Below, one piece after another: positions 1 to 11,752 of a stretch of DNA of 64,000 bases. This stretch comes from Cladopsammia gracilis (taxonomy: Eukaryota > Cnidaria > Anthozoa > Scleractinia > Dendrophylliidae): NCBI GenBank assembly GCA_022457155.1, contig JAJGOT010001022.1, positions 37,700-101,699 on the forward strand, read 5' to 3'. The notes below the pieces were generated by a model. It saw only the letters and a program-made list of their open reading frames with translations. It did no database searches and had not been told where the DNA came from. The position numbers were made by a program, and so were the translations under genes. Every line of letters begins with the position of its first letter. Positions within the stretch are counted from its first letter, which is position 1.

Positions 1-2099
1 ATAACGATGGTGGTGACGACAGTGGCGATGACAGTGGCGATGATGATCATGATCATGAAGACGAAGATCATGACGATGGTGGTGATGACAGTGGCGATGA
101 TGATCATGATCATGAAGACGAAGATCATGACGATGGTGGTGACGACAGTGGCGATGACAGTGGCGATGATGATCATGATCATGAAGACGATGATCATGAC
201 GATGGTGGTGATGACAGTGGTGATGGCAGTGGCGATGATGATCATGATCATGAAGACGAAGATCATGACGATGGTGGTGACGACAGTGGCGATGACAGTG
301 GCGATGATGACCATGATCATGAAGACGAAGATCATGACGATGGTGGTGACGACAGTGGCGATGGCAGTGGCGATGATGATCATGATCATGAAGACGAAGA
401 TCATGACGATGGTGGTGACGACAGTGGTGATGACAGTGGCGATGATGACCATGATCATGAAGACAAAGATCATGACGATGGTGGTGACGACAGTGGTGAT
501 GGCAGTGGCGATGATGACCATGATCATGAAGACGAAGATCATGACGATGGTGGTGATGACAGTGGCGATGATAGTGGTGATGATGATCATGATCATGAAG
601 ACGAAGATCATGACGATGGTGGTGACGACAGTGGCGATGACAGTGGCGATGATGATCATGATCATGAAGACGAAGATCATGACGATGGTGGTGACGACAG
701 TGGTGATGACAGTGGCGATGATGACCATGATCATGAAGACAAAGATCATGACGATGGTGGTGACGACAGTGGTGATGACAGTGGCGATGATGATCATGAT
801 CATGAAGACGAAGATCATGACGATGGTGGTGACGACAGTGGCGATGACAGTGGCGATGATGACCATGATCATGAAGACGAAGATCATGACGATGGTGGTG
901 ACGACAGTGGCGATGGCAGTGGCGATGATGATCATGATCATGAAGACGAAGATCATGACGATGGTGGTGACGACAGTGGTGATGACAGTGGCGATGATGA
1001 CCATGATCATGAAGACAAAGATCATGACGATGGTGGTGACGACAGTGGTGATGGCAGTGGCGATGATGACCATGATCATGAAGACGAAGATCATGACGAT
1101 GGTGGTGATGACAGTGGCGATGATAGTGGTGATGATGATCATGATCATGAAGACGAAGATCATGACGATGGTGGTGACGACAGTGGCGATGACAGTGGCG
1201 ATGATGATCATGATCATGAAGACGAAGATCATGACGATGGTGGTGACGACAGTGGTGATGACAGTGGCGATGATGACCATGATCATGAAGACGAAGATCA
1301 TGACGATGGTGGTGACGACAGTGGTGATGGCAGTGGCGATGATGACCATGATCATGAAGACGAAGATCATGACGATGGTGGTGATGACAGTGGCGATGAT
1401 AGTGGTGATGATGATCATGATCATGAAGACGAAGATAATGACGATGGTGGTGACGACAGTGGTGATGGCAGTGGCGATGATGATCATGATCATGAAGACG
1501 AAGATCATGACGATGGTGGTGACGACAGTGGTGATGGCAGTGGCGATGATGATCATGATCATGAAGACGAAGATCATGACGATGGTGGTGATGACAGTGG
1601 CGATGACAACGATTATGATGAAGATCATGACGATAGTGGTGAAGACAGTGGCGATGACTAGGATCGTGACTACGAAGACGAAGATCGTGACGATAGTGGT
1701 GATGACAGTGGGGATGACAGTGGTGACGACAGTGGTGATGACAGTGGTGATGACAGTGGTGATGACAGTGGTGATGACAATGGTGATGACAGTGGTGATG
1801 ACAGTGGTGATGATAGTGGTGATGACAGTGATGATGACAATGGTGATGACAGTGGTGATGACAATGGTGATGACAGTGGTGATGACAGTGGTGATGACAA
1901 TGGTGACGACAGTGGTGATGACAGTGGTGATGACAGTAGTGATGACAGTGGTGATGACAGTGGTGATGACAATGGTGATGACAGTGATGATGACAGTGGT
2001 GATGACAGTGGTGATGACAATGGTGATGACAGTGGTGATGATAGTGGTGATGACAGTGGTGATGACTAGGATCACGATCATGAAGACGAACATTACTAA
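1..2099 (+). repeat. Acidic-repeat minisatellite (69-bp units, then 12-bp units), possibly coding
   Basis: Units of about 69 bp (one of 57 bp) run to about 1610. They are followed by a 12-bp repeat, agtggtgatgac, to about 2070. In the frame whose codons start at base 3, the long unit reads as a 23-residue acidic stretch of D, G, S, H and E, and the 12-bp unit reads SGDD. This frame is open from the window edge to a TAG at 1659-1661, then open again to a TAG at 2067-2069 and a TAA at 2097-2099. Units are multiples of three, so other frames are open too, including a 709-codon Met/Val/Thr-rich frame at 7-2136, but only the acidic frame looks like protein. Acidic Asp-rich repeat proteins occur among secreted calcium-binding and skeletal matrix proteins of corals; that link is inference. 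The 5' end lies outside the window, so a gene cannot be proven. Confidence 0.55.
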
Positions 2100-2136
2100 C
2101 TTGATTAGAAAGAGAGAAACGATAAGCACAAGATAA

Positions 2137-2700
2137 ATAAGAAATGGGTTGCGCTGAGAACTAAATTAAATATATGCACATAATCACTTGTTTGTTGCTA
2201 TTCAACTAAATCCGTGGTTAACATATTGTTAGTTAGAGTTAATCGCCCATTTGATTTGTTGATTATACATGTACATGTGTAACAAGGCTGTATTACGATG
2301 TACTGGTATTGCTTGTTTAAAGAAAAAGTGTGGGTAGGATTAAAGGGGGAAACTTAATGGTAACTTTGACTGGAACTTATTCTAAGTTGGTTGAAATAAG
2401 AGCGTGTTATAATTTAAACTAGAGCTTCTACCAATGCGGGAGCCATATTTTTTCTGTCCGCTGCATGCGTGGGCATCCCATACTAATACCTATAGAAGCA
2501 TTGCATTTAGCCTGCGCTTTATATTTATAGGGTGCACTTGCAAAGACGCGCGCACGAGGGGTAAGGCTTGCGTCCTTTAAACTTAATGGCCATTGTCGAG
2601 TACAAATACAGTATAGCCCAAAAATAATGTACGCGCAAGAAGTTCTTGCGTCGCAAGAACGCGCAAGCTGTCGCAAAAAGCGAAAATGCCATGTTTTTGC
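2137..2700. other. No gene seen
   Basis: AT-rich non-coding DNA after the acidic repeat. I see no splice-supported exon, RNA gene or clear transposon terminus here. Short open frames on the minus strand run into the repeat array that follows and have no protein-like features. Confidence 0.5.
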
Positions 2701-2744
2701 GGTTTACCCGCAAGAATATTCGAAACGGAAGAAGTTGAAATTCT

Positions 2745-3040
2745 AGCCGCAAGAAGTTACCTGGTCCAGCCGCAAGAAGTTTATTTATTGCGCTCGTGTC
2801 GAAGATTGGAGAAGTTACAGGCTCCAGCCGCAAGAGGTTTATGGCGTTCGTGTCGATGATCGGAGAAAACGTTACCGGGTCCAGCAGCAAGAAGTTTACA
2901 CATGTAGCGCTCGTGTTGATGATCGAAGAAGAAGTTACAGGCTCCATCCCCAAGAAGTTTATAGCGTTCGTGTCGATGATCGGAGAAAAAGTTACCGGGT
3001 CCAGCAGCAAGAAGTTTATACATGAAGCGCTCGATTGCGT
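2745..3040. repeat. Tandem repeat of alternating ~60-bp half units
   Basis: Two half units alternate, one containing gttacaggctcca and the other gttaccgggtccagcagc. Each is followed by caagaagtttat and a segment like gcgttcgtgtcgatgatcgg. The full period is about 120 bp, with roughly two and a half periods present. Open frames on both strands merely reflect the periodicity, so I do not call a gene. Confidence 0.7.
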
Positions 3041-3074
3041 CGATCGGAGTTACACTATCGGGACTTTGTAAGCC

Positions 3075-3370
3075 GTTCATCAGCCGTTCGAACCGCTCGA
3101 GCTTGAGTGATAAAGATTGAAATTCCCAGCGCGGCGTAGATACTAAATGCTAAAATGAAAAAGTGATAAATTTCGACGCTGTTCTACCGACGTTTCGGCA
3201 ATGCTGCCTTCTTCAGGGTACAAAACTAAACTCGAGCTATCAGTTAAAAAAAAATCGTCAGCCGTTCGAACGGCTTGAGCTATCAGTTAAAAAAAAATCG
3301 TCAGCCGTTCAGACGGATCGAGCTATCCGGCCGTTCAATAAAAATTGTCAGCCGTTCGAGCGGCGCGGGC
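3075..3370. repeat. Degenerate repeats around a palindromic gccgttcgaacggc core
   Basis: Several imperfect copies of cagccgttcgaacggc occur at roughly 60-bp spacing, with gagctatcagttaaaaaaaa between two of them. The core is self-complementary. No coding or RNA signal is seen. Confidence 0.55.
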
Positions 3371-3399
3371 TAGTCACGTTACGAACTTTGTAAAAATTA

Positions 3400-4314
3400 A
3401 GGGACCCAAGTCACCTATAATGCACTGCGCGCTCAAACGGTGAAATCCGCCATTTTCGATGCCATCGAAACTTCCAAACATTAGCATAGTGAATCGGTAT
3501 CATACTACATCGTCCCAAATTGTGTAATTGAAAATCTGCAGCTGTTATCGTAGCTTTTCTGAATTATTATTCTATCGGTTTGAACGATTTTTGTGCTACC
3601 GGTTTTTGTGCTACCGGTGGACAAGGTTTTGACATGCAAAGTCAATGGTCTTATAGGCCCACGAATCTGGGTGTTTCTTGGTGTTCACCGGAAGCCATTG
3701 TTGGTTAGCTTTTGTGTTGTGGTGTGGGTATTGTTCAGTGTCTTTTGGATCTTTTGTTTTACGTCATTTGGTGATCACACCATCCGCAACACCAAGAAAC
3801 TACCACGAATCTTCGCTAATAAACATTCGACCTTTGGAATGCGAGCAAAAGTGAGGAGTACGACTAACCCATAGCCAGTTCACCGAAAGGTTTTTCTTTG
3901 TTAGGTAGTGTTGGAAATAATAGTCAGATGTTGGCTAAGATAAAGCCGTTAAAAAAAATCGGGCCTAAATGAACAAATAATCCAACAGAGAAAGACAAAA
4001 AGAAAGATTTAAAGCAATTCAAAGCAAAAATAATAATACTGTGTTCAAAATAAGTCAGGCGTAATAATAACCAGAAGAGACAACAATAGTCCACCAAACC
4101 TTTCCACCCAAATATAAATAATGAAGATGAAAAGACTCCAAATCAGATATCACATTTCAAGAGTTTTACGTACAGTTGAATAAATTGTTATGTTCTTGAG
4201 AGAATGGGCTGATGGGTAGGGAAATGTTTTTTAAGATGAAAAGGTCATAATCCTTTAACGTAAATAACCCTAATTCTAAAATATTTTGCTTCATTGCTTT
4301 TATAAAATCTTGTT
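3400..4314. other. Intergenic region upstream of the NXPE-like gene, with a dispersed repeat
   Basis: The segment from about 3670 to 3820 resembles the segment at about 56780-56930: both contain ccattgttggttagct and later the string caacaccaagaaa. This marks a dispersed repeat. The rest is AT-rich DNA that should contain the promoter and 5' UTR of the gene starting at 4315, but I cannot point to a specific promoter element. Confidence 0.45.
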
Positions 4315-7300
4315 ATGCGACACCGATGGTATATATGGCTTCTTATTCTGCGTTTTGTCGTATTTAACTTGCGGGTCCGAGGCTCGATATATGAGGATTT
4401 CAAGGCGAATTGGTGTCGGCAACGGAAATGGCGACTGGATTGGGAGAATCTACAAAAGCCGTGTCAAGATCTCCATTACAGAAAGAACAATGGCAAACTA
4501 TACCAAGCGTAAGTTGTTGTTAATTAAGGTGCGGCTTAAGGGGAGATAAATTGAATTAATATTAGTATAAATTTGAGTGAAGTCAATTCTAGTATAGGCC
4601 AAGTTGGTGTTGGATCGCCTGGATTTAATTTTTCATTTTCGAGTGGACCGGACAGCTGTAGCTTATAACACAATGATCAGTTTCCTTTATTCAGCTTGAT
4701 AGAATTGGCGTGGAACATGAATAGAACGCTAAACGGACACTAGGCATCCTACTACACAACCTATTTTCTAACGTAAACTCCTTGCTATGACATCTCTTTT
4801 AAAATTTAAATTATATATATTCAATTCAATCAGCTATCTTCCTGATCTCTAGAACCAATTGCTTTTGCTACTTCATTCTCCGCCGTGTGTCAAGTCATTG
4901 GCGTATGAACTTGGAACCTTGAGATGTTAGGCCGGGTCAGGGTCCCACAATATAGGTTGGAGTGTTTTATATAGTTCGGGCTACTATATCCAAATTTGCA
5001 GCGGCCTCACTTAATACCTTCATAAGTACACCGTTATTCTGAACTTCCATGACTATACTAAGTTAATGAATTAAACTATTTTGTTGTTCAAGTCGAAGTG
5101 CTGAAATTAGTGTTACATGTAACCAGAAAGGTTTCTATTGGTCCAGCCCGAAAACGACAGAATCGCTAAAAGGAAACTTGGAAAGTGAATATGCTTGTAT
5201 TAGCTCTGTGGCCAAAACATGAAGAACTGCTGGGGTCTCCTTCAGCAAACTCTCAGAAAGGGAGTTTTCGCTGTACAGCGAATCTGCTGAGTGAAGTGAG
5301 CGCAGGCGCAGGAGAACTTCAATCTTCTATTCAGCAGATTTCAATTAATGACTTATTGAGCCTCTGCGGAGGAGAGAAGCTTGTCGGGTTATAAGCTGTG
5401 ATGTTCTAGCCTGCGATGATCTAGCCCCTCCCAATCTGTGACCGAGGAGGAGACAAATTCGTTCAACAAGGCAATTGATTTTCGTCTCACTGATAATTTT
5501 ACATTAAGGTTGGCAACTTCTCCGGCAGAAAGTGAAATATTCGGAATGCAAATCCGACCCGCGGGGGAGTACAGTCGGTTTTTTGTCCAGTCTCGCACAC
5601 GCACTGCTCAGAAGAAGAACATTGGAGGAGACTCGTGGAGGGTGTATCTTGATGGACCTTCATATCTGGCCGGCACCGTTTTTGATCATAACAATGGAGT
5701 ATATGAAGTTCTGTTTCTTATCATGGAGCCTGGCGCTTATGAGATTAACATGATTCTGGACTATACTCTTTGTGATGGTCTGATTGATCCACCGATCGAC
5801 TGGTTTAAAAATGGTAAGTAGCCGAGAGAAACGGAACAGTAGTTCGTACAGTATTGGCAGTAGTCTCAACTAGAGAAACGGAACAGTAGTTCATACAGTA
5901 TTGACAGTAGTCTCAACTAGAGAAACGGAACAGTAGTTCATACAGTATCGGACAGTAGTCTCAACTAGAGAAACGGAACAGTAGTTCATACAACATTGAC
6001 AGTAGTCTCAACTAGAGAAACGGAACAATAGTTCATACAGCATTGACAGTAGTCTCAACTAGAGAAATTGAACAGTAGTTCATATAGTATTGACAAGTGG
6101 CCGTTTTGGTCTGTAAGTCGCTACATGGCCTTGCTTTTAATTATCTTAGCTCTCTTTTCACTCAAAGAAATATCTCTTATAATTTGAGGGACAGTGAGAG
6201 CAAACTGGCTATCCCACTGCCCCGCACTAATTTCCTTAAAAACAGTTTTAGATACAACAGTGCGGTCATTTGGAATAACCTTCCCCTTGAACTGCGGCAA
6301 GCGGAAACTATCAATAGTTTTCGAAGGGGCTGTCATAATTTTTTTGCTTGATCTTGTATACACGGCATTGTTGTAAAGCAGGTTTATTATTTTTCGAGGG
6401 TGGGGTTAATTTTTTCATATTTTAATTTTTTTAGCATTATTTTCTAGGAATTTTGATACTTTAAGATAGATATGTATATAGTTTATAGTATTGTTATGCC
6501 TGATGAATATACTGTGTCTAAATAAAGTTTAATTGAATTGAATTGAATAGATCTTGCGACCAAGTTGCTCAGTTATTACCAAAGCTCCACCTTATAGCTA
6601 TTTGTTAAATATGGCAACAGTGCATAGCCTCGTTAAGCACGAGTTTGATATCACGACACACGTTTTCTAATTTATAACGTGCATTCTTTCTTAGCTCCTA
6701 TGAATTCATAACTTTGTTTTAAATTTATTTTGAGATAACCGAGCGAGAAAGGTCACTTATTTTCAAAGTTATTACATTTTTACTAGCTCACTGTTCAGGA
6801 AAGATGAAGAATATGCACCTTAGCAACCAACTCTTCTCAGAAATGACCGGTTACATCAACAAGCCTTTGTTGTCTGCTGCAAAGCGAATCCTTGTCATCC
6901 CATGGCAACGTCTTAGTGAAATGGGTAAGAACAATTAGCAAATTATGTTGTTTAAAAGTGGCCATTACCTAACAAAATCCATGTTTCGAGTCTCCTTGTC
7001 ATACTTCTTTGTGTTCTATGTTTAGTATAAGTATCTTGCCACGCCTTCTACACCAAATTAATTTTGAAGAAACGTTGTCGGGTGAAAAGCATAAACCATG
7101 AACGATGCGACCCAAAGGCTGACTGGGAAGTTGGGTAAATTAATCTTCGTTTGTGACAGAATACACATTATATTAACACACGATGCTTAAATCATGCTCT
7201 AAAATGTCTCAAACAAGAAAACATCTTGATTATCAAGAAATGGAATATTACTATGCTTGACCAATGCTGCCTACCCAGAATCCCATTCAGTCTCATCGTT

Positions 7301-10300
7301 CATGGTTTATGCTTTTCACGGGTCAACGTTTCTTCAATTAGGTGTATATGACGTCTATAGCTCACTGCAGGGTCATTCAGTGGCGTTACCTTATGCACAT
7401 GACTGGGATGAATTCTTTGTTGGGAGAAAGCGTTGTTAAATGCGACACTGGTTGTTTTGCATACAGCTATTTCAATTAACGTTGTCGGATTCAAAAGGCG
7501 TAAAGCCAAGACCGCAAGGTTGTATGGGATTTTTATGCAATGGCTATTAGCCCTAACCCATACTACCTTGCGGTCTTGGCTTTAAGCTTTCATCCGACAA
7601 CGTTAATTGAAATAGTTGTATGTAAATAGTCTAAGGCAGGCAAAATCATACGCCTTTTTCTGTTGTTTATTTAATTTTTTTTAATAAAAAAAGTAAAAAG
7701 GGAATTTCCACGGGATAACCAAACCTAATCAGTTATAATCTCTGTTTTCATTTTCATTAGAAATTCAAAACAACATGCGCGAAGCGGATAACGAATGTGA
7801 CATCCAGTGTAACCTACTGTGGGACGGTTATGGCAGATGGGTGGCCGGTTACAAATGGAAGCCTTACATGAACTTCACGGGAGAAGGTACGTAAACAATG
7901 AATTTCAATTCAGATAGTACTTATATTATCCCCTGATCGACGGTAAAGGTTTATTGTCCACTTCATGTCTAACGTGTACATAGACAACACATAAATATCA
8001 CTGAGGGGTTCGAATTCCCTTCAATTGTTTATTCCGTGACCGAACACTGAGGCCCTTAAGAAAAGTTTTCGTTATAGGGGCGCAGTAACATGGTACAGTC
8101 TGTCAGCGGAGGCTAAGCAGGCCACTATTTTAAATAGCTTTTATTCCGCTATTGTATATTAGAAAGTCTTAGCTTTTTGTACTAGGTTTAATGCGCACGG
8201 CTCTTTAGAAGACCACTCTTTAGTGATAAGGATTCCGTGGATAAATAAATAAAGTTATTACTAGTTACACCCCGAGTTTCCCCGAATAAGGCCCCGCGGA
8301 GTTTATCAACTCAGTTTCATTGAGGAGGTTTATTCCAAAACCGATAAAAAGTAAAATGTAAGTCGAGAGCAAACAAATTACGATATTCTTCAGAAACCTC
8401 AATTCTCTGAATAACATTTATGGAGATGTGTATTATTGCGTGTGGGAAACAGAGACCAAACTAACCTTTTCAGACCATTTCCCAGTTGTATTTAGCATCA
8501 ATTTTCGAAACGAAACTTGCAATAGCCATAGCTTTCTTATGAAAAGGAAAAAATACAACTCATTTAAACATGAAGTTAAAAAGGCTTAAAGCAAATCGTA
8601 ATTGATTTAGCTAGTTCGAGTTATTCCTAATCTAAACAAAAAACCTTTGATCCCTTCTGATAGATTACTCGTTTTTACGAAACCAGCATAAACAACACGA
8701 CCATACAACCGGTCGAGGTGTACTATGGGTATACGGTGACTCGCTAAACTATTACTTCTACGAGTCAATTAACAATGCCAGCAGGCAGTTGTGCTTCACA
8801 GTGTTTAAAGAGTGTAACTGCACATACAACTGGATATACCCCAAGACACTCTACGAACTAGTAAGTACTATACAAGATAACGGCTCAAACTCGAGGTTGG
8901 CATGTTACCATAACATCTTCAAGTACGTTTTAGTAATTTTTCGATTGTTTTAAGTCAGTTAATTTTAAGAAAATGCTGAGAATGCTGGAGATACAACACC
9001 AGGCACTTTTTTTTTTCAAATCTATGCGTTCCTAAATGATGTTAGCTCACTAAACCTATTGCTCTGATTTAAAGGTCCCAATGGGGTTAACCGGTAGCCG
9101 TAAACCGGCCCAAAAATTAAGTCGTTAGGCGTAAAAAATGTTAACCGTAACGGGGAAAAAATTAAATTAACCGTTATAGCCGTAAAAAAAAGCCAAACTT
9201 TAACCGTTAACCATAAAACCACCACCCCATTGAGACCCTCTGATTTATTCATTCTCACTTTCAATTGGTTTTAGAAAAGCAAGCTATTTTTGTCCGCACT
9301 TTGTTTTGTAAGATGTTATTTCTGACATCGAGTGACGTAGGAACGAACAAATCAGAAATTATTATTTTGACGGCACGATATACAGAGGCTTGCGTGTCGT
9401 CACGGGACATCTCGGGACTACACTGTACGTCAGTCAGTCTTCTCGAACGTTGCTTTTTTTTCGTTCAAGTTTTTTACTTTTGTTGCGTTGGGAAATGAAA
9501 TGTTATACAAATATCAAGTAATGTTATCAGTTTTTGTACCTTTGCCCCCGAGGTCCATAGCCACTGCATTTATAGGTGGTGGGGGTGGGGGGTATTCGTT
9601 TCCACAGTTTTTTACTACATCTAAAGAGGGGTTTTTTAGTGGTTTCTCTTTTTCTCTTTATATTTCTTTTAAAGTGACTGAAACAACACTTCGCTGTCAT
9701 AATATTATCTGTTTACTATTATCTGTTTAATAATATCTGTTTACCTTAATCAAGTATCTCGCAGAAAGTTTTATCGTTGTTCATTCTTGCAGACAGAAAC
9801 ATGTGCTGAGATGAGCTTGCACGTTCCAAAAGTCTTGAGTTATTTTCGCGATGTGATTCTGAGGAAAGACATGGACAAAGAAAGCGCATTGTTGTTAAAC
9901 GCTGGGGCACACTACGTCAAGGTGCTGTAACCGTATATCTTTTCCCTGGTAAAAGTGGCGGGATCTAGGGCAGCCCCCAACCCCCCTTATTTTTGGTAAA
10001 TTGCAGTGCATTGCCGGAATTATCTTCGAAGAATTTGACATTCATGGTCGAGCCTTCGAGAGAACCCTGCTCTTTAATGCTAAAACAGCTGCAACAATTT
10101 TTTATTATCACGGATTTCGTAACTTTGCTATAATTTATTGCTTGACTAGACCACCAGTTTCCAGAGCTATCGAGCTGTCGTCTTGGCATTAATATCCGAG
10201 ATGAAAAGAGCGTACAAAGGAAAACCTATCTGGAAATCCACAACAGCTATCCATGGACAAACTGCTGACATCATGGGTGCCTTCCGCAGATTCACAACAA

Positions 10301-11752
10301 ACCACGTAAGTATAGCATTTCTGAAACACGTCGAAGTAGAGGGAGATGGTCGCTATCGAGAGATCCGAGACAACAGGGGAACTTTAATCATAGCCCATTT
10401 CGTATTTTCGGTGCACAAAACGTAGGCAGGCGCAAAATACTGCATCATATTAATATTCTGAGTCGTTTTGATGCAAGGTATACACGCCCTTCGCCTTTTA
10501 CTGCATCACATTGTCGAACGTTGAACGCAAATTAGAAGTCTTCACACGGTGAAGTGTCGAAAAACTATCGATGATTCACTTTCTGGCACGACAAGTAACA
10601 TTTTTCAGGCGTGACTGATATTTTGCTCAAAATTATTTCCGGAACTATCAAGGGATTGATAGAAAGTTATTAGATCACTGATGTCAAAGTTTTTTATGTA
10701 AAATCCAAACACCTGATAAGACAAACAGGTGTCTTTCTAACTTTAAGGAGCCCAAATCTTGATTAACCATGAATATTCACCACTCTCAAGTAAATTAAGG
10801 CATGGGTCTCCTGCCATTTCACACAAAAAGTGAGGGGGTGGTCTATCTTTTGAGTCTTTATCCATAAGAACGAAAAACTTTGGCAGAATAAATAGTTTGC
10901 AAATGTGGTCATTTTCGTACGCAGAAAATGTGGAAATTAAATCACGTGACTTGTCATGGCTATTTTTAGCTGAAAAATCTTATACACAAAATGGGAACAC
11001 TTTTTACTATTTCCTGGAGTCTGCCATCAACTTTATCATTTTAGGGCCACAAGATACATCATTTCTGTGCTTGGCAACTTTAAGATAATTTAAAAGAAAG
11101 GCAGGAAAAAAGAAATAACTGTTATTGGGGACTGGGTACTAGTACAAAGTACCGTTTATTTTAAAACGTAATGAAATATTCAACAATTGCCAAGCACACA
11201 CTTTCAAATTCATATGGCTTACTGATAAAAGATTTGATGTTCACGTAGAATTTCCCTTTGAAGTGATGCATTGTGTTGTTGTAACTATCACCGCAAAATA
11301 AATTTGTTTGTTAACTGGTCCCTTTTTGTTTTGGGGGGGAGGGATGGGCGGGGGTAGGGGGGTTGTGGTAAAGTGATGGACATCGTTTTGGCAAAATATC
11401 TGGAAGGCTCTTTTCCACCCCCTTTGGGCCTGCGGAATAATTTATGACGTGTTCTTTTTCTTCCTTTCAGAGGATTCAATTGTACAACGCCTTTGCTAAC
11501 TCAGCAATGTGTAAAAACAACATCAGCGTATTGGACGTGTATCCCATAAGCGACTCTTACCCACCAGGAACAGCAGATGGGATACATTACAAAGATGTTG
11601 TGTTCCATCCTGTAATAGATCTTTTAGAAAGATATTTTTCATCGACACCAAGCGGGAATATCAACCGCTTAGTCTGGCCGCTCACTCCTACTAAAAGACC
11701 AAGTTCAAATTATTTACCGGCTCTAAAAAGGGTGTTATCCACCATAAAATAA
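4315..11752 (+). CDS. NXPE family protein (filamin-like domain plus PC-esterase domain), 8 exons, intact
   Basis: Predicted exons are 4315-4508, 5425-5813, 6799-6924, 7761-7886, 8664-8860, 9793-9921, 10150-10305 and 11471-11752. Phases match throughout and the sum is 1599 nt (about 532 residues), close to the usual NXPE length. Exon 1 starts with a hydrophobic signal or anchor segment (WYIWLLILRFVVF). Exon 2 carries the filamin-like part (GGDSWRVYLDG, VFDHNNGVYEV). Exon 5 holds GDSLNYYF, the GDS nucleophile motif, and exon 8 holds DGIHYKD, the DxxH motif, so the predicted SGNH-type esterase site is complete. Most introns have GTAAGT or similar donors. The exon 6 donor (AAG/GTGCTG) and the exon 2 acceptor are weaker calls. 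The family is secretory or membrane-anchored; the substrate is not evident from sequence. A broken second copy follows at 15364-27608. Confidence 0.85.
5826..6095. repeat. 47-bp tandem repeat inside intron 2 of the NXPE-like gene
   Basis: About 5.7 copies of a 47-bp unit occur, beginning gagaaacggaacagtagttc and ending gtagtctcaacta, with a few substitutions per copy. The array starts 12 bp after the exon 2 donor and ends where a retrotransposon fragment begins. Confidence 0.9.
6097..6547 (+). mobile_element. 3' end of a non-LTR retrotransposon (C-terminal RT-protein fragment)
   Basis: An 84-codon open frame ending at 6351 encodes a stretch with the motifs SYNLRDSESKLAIPLPRTN, NSFRYNSAVIWNNLP and LRQAETINSFR. 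This is the familiar C-terminal tail of CR1/L2/RTE-like non-LTR retrotransposon polyproteins in animals. The 3' end carries aataaa and then a short attga-type tandem repeat, typical of such elements. It is a 5'-truncated copy inside intron 2 of the NXPE-like gene. Confidence 0.75.
7461..7621. mobile_element. Short palindromic MITE-like element in intron 3
   Basis: Arms pair over most of the length: the left arm contains caattaacgttgtcgga and gccaagaccgcaaggt, and the right arm has their reverse complements. Related inverted fragments (aaaagcataaaccatgaacg and its complement) lie at about 7086-7106 and 7298-7318. No coding capacity is seen. Confidence 0.7.
9080..9235. repeat. Low-complexity gttaaccg-type repeats in intron 5
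   Basis: Repeated variants of ggttaaccg, ccgtaa and gttaaccgta occur over about 150 bp. They look like a decayed simple or satellite-type repeat. No gene. Confidence 0.5.

Noticed and set aside
1670..2020. Minus-strand Ser-Pro-Leu repeat frame
   Set aside because: Antisense reading of the 12-bp repeat, with no start context, flanking exon or other support.
7..2136. 709-codon Met/Val/Thr-rich open frame
   Set aside because: It is the +1-shifted reading of a repeat whose units are multiples of three. The acidic frame is far more protein-like, and openness alone is not evidence here.
2525..3010. 161-codon minus-strand frame
   Set aside because: It follows the tandem repeat period and ends in unrelated non-coding DNA; no domain.
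2745..3040. Spaced repeats that might suggest a CRISPR array
   Set aside because: The repeats are contiguous tandem units with no unique spacers of constant length, in an animal genome.
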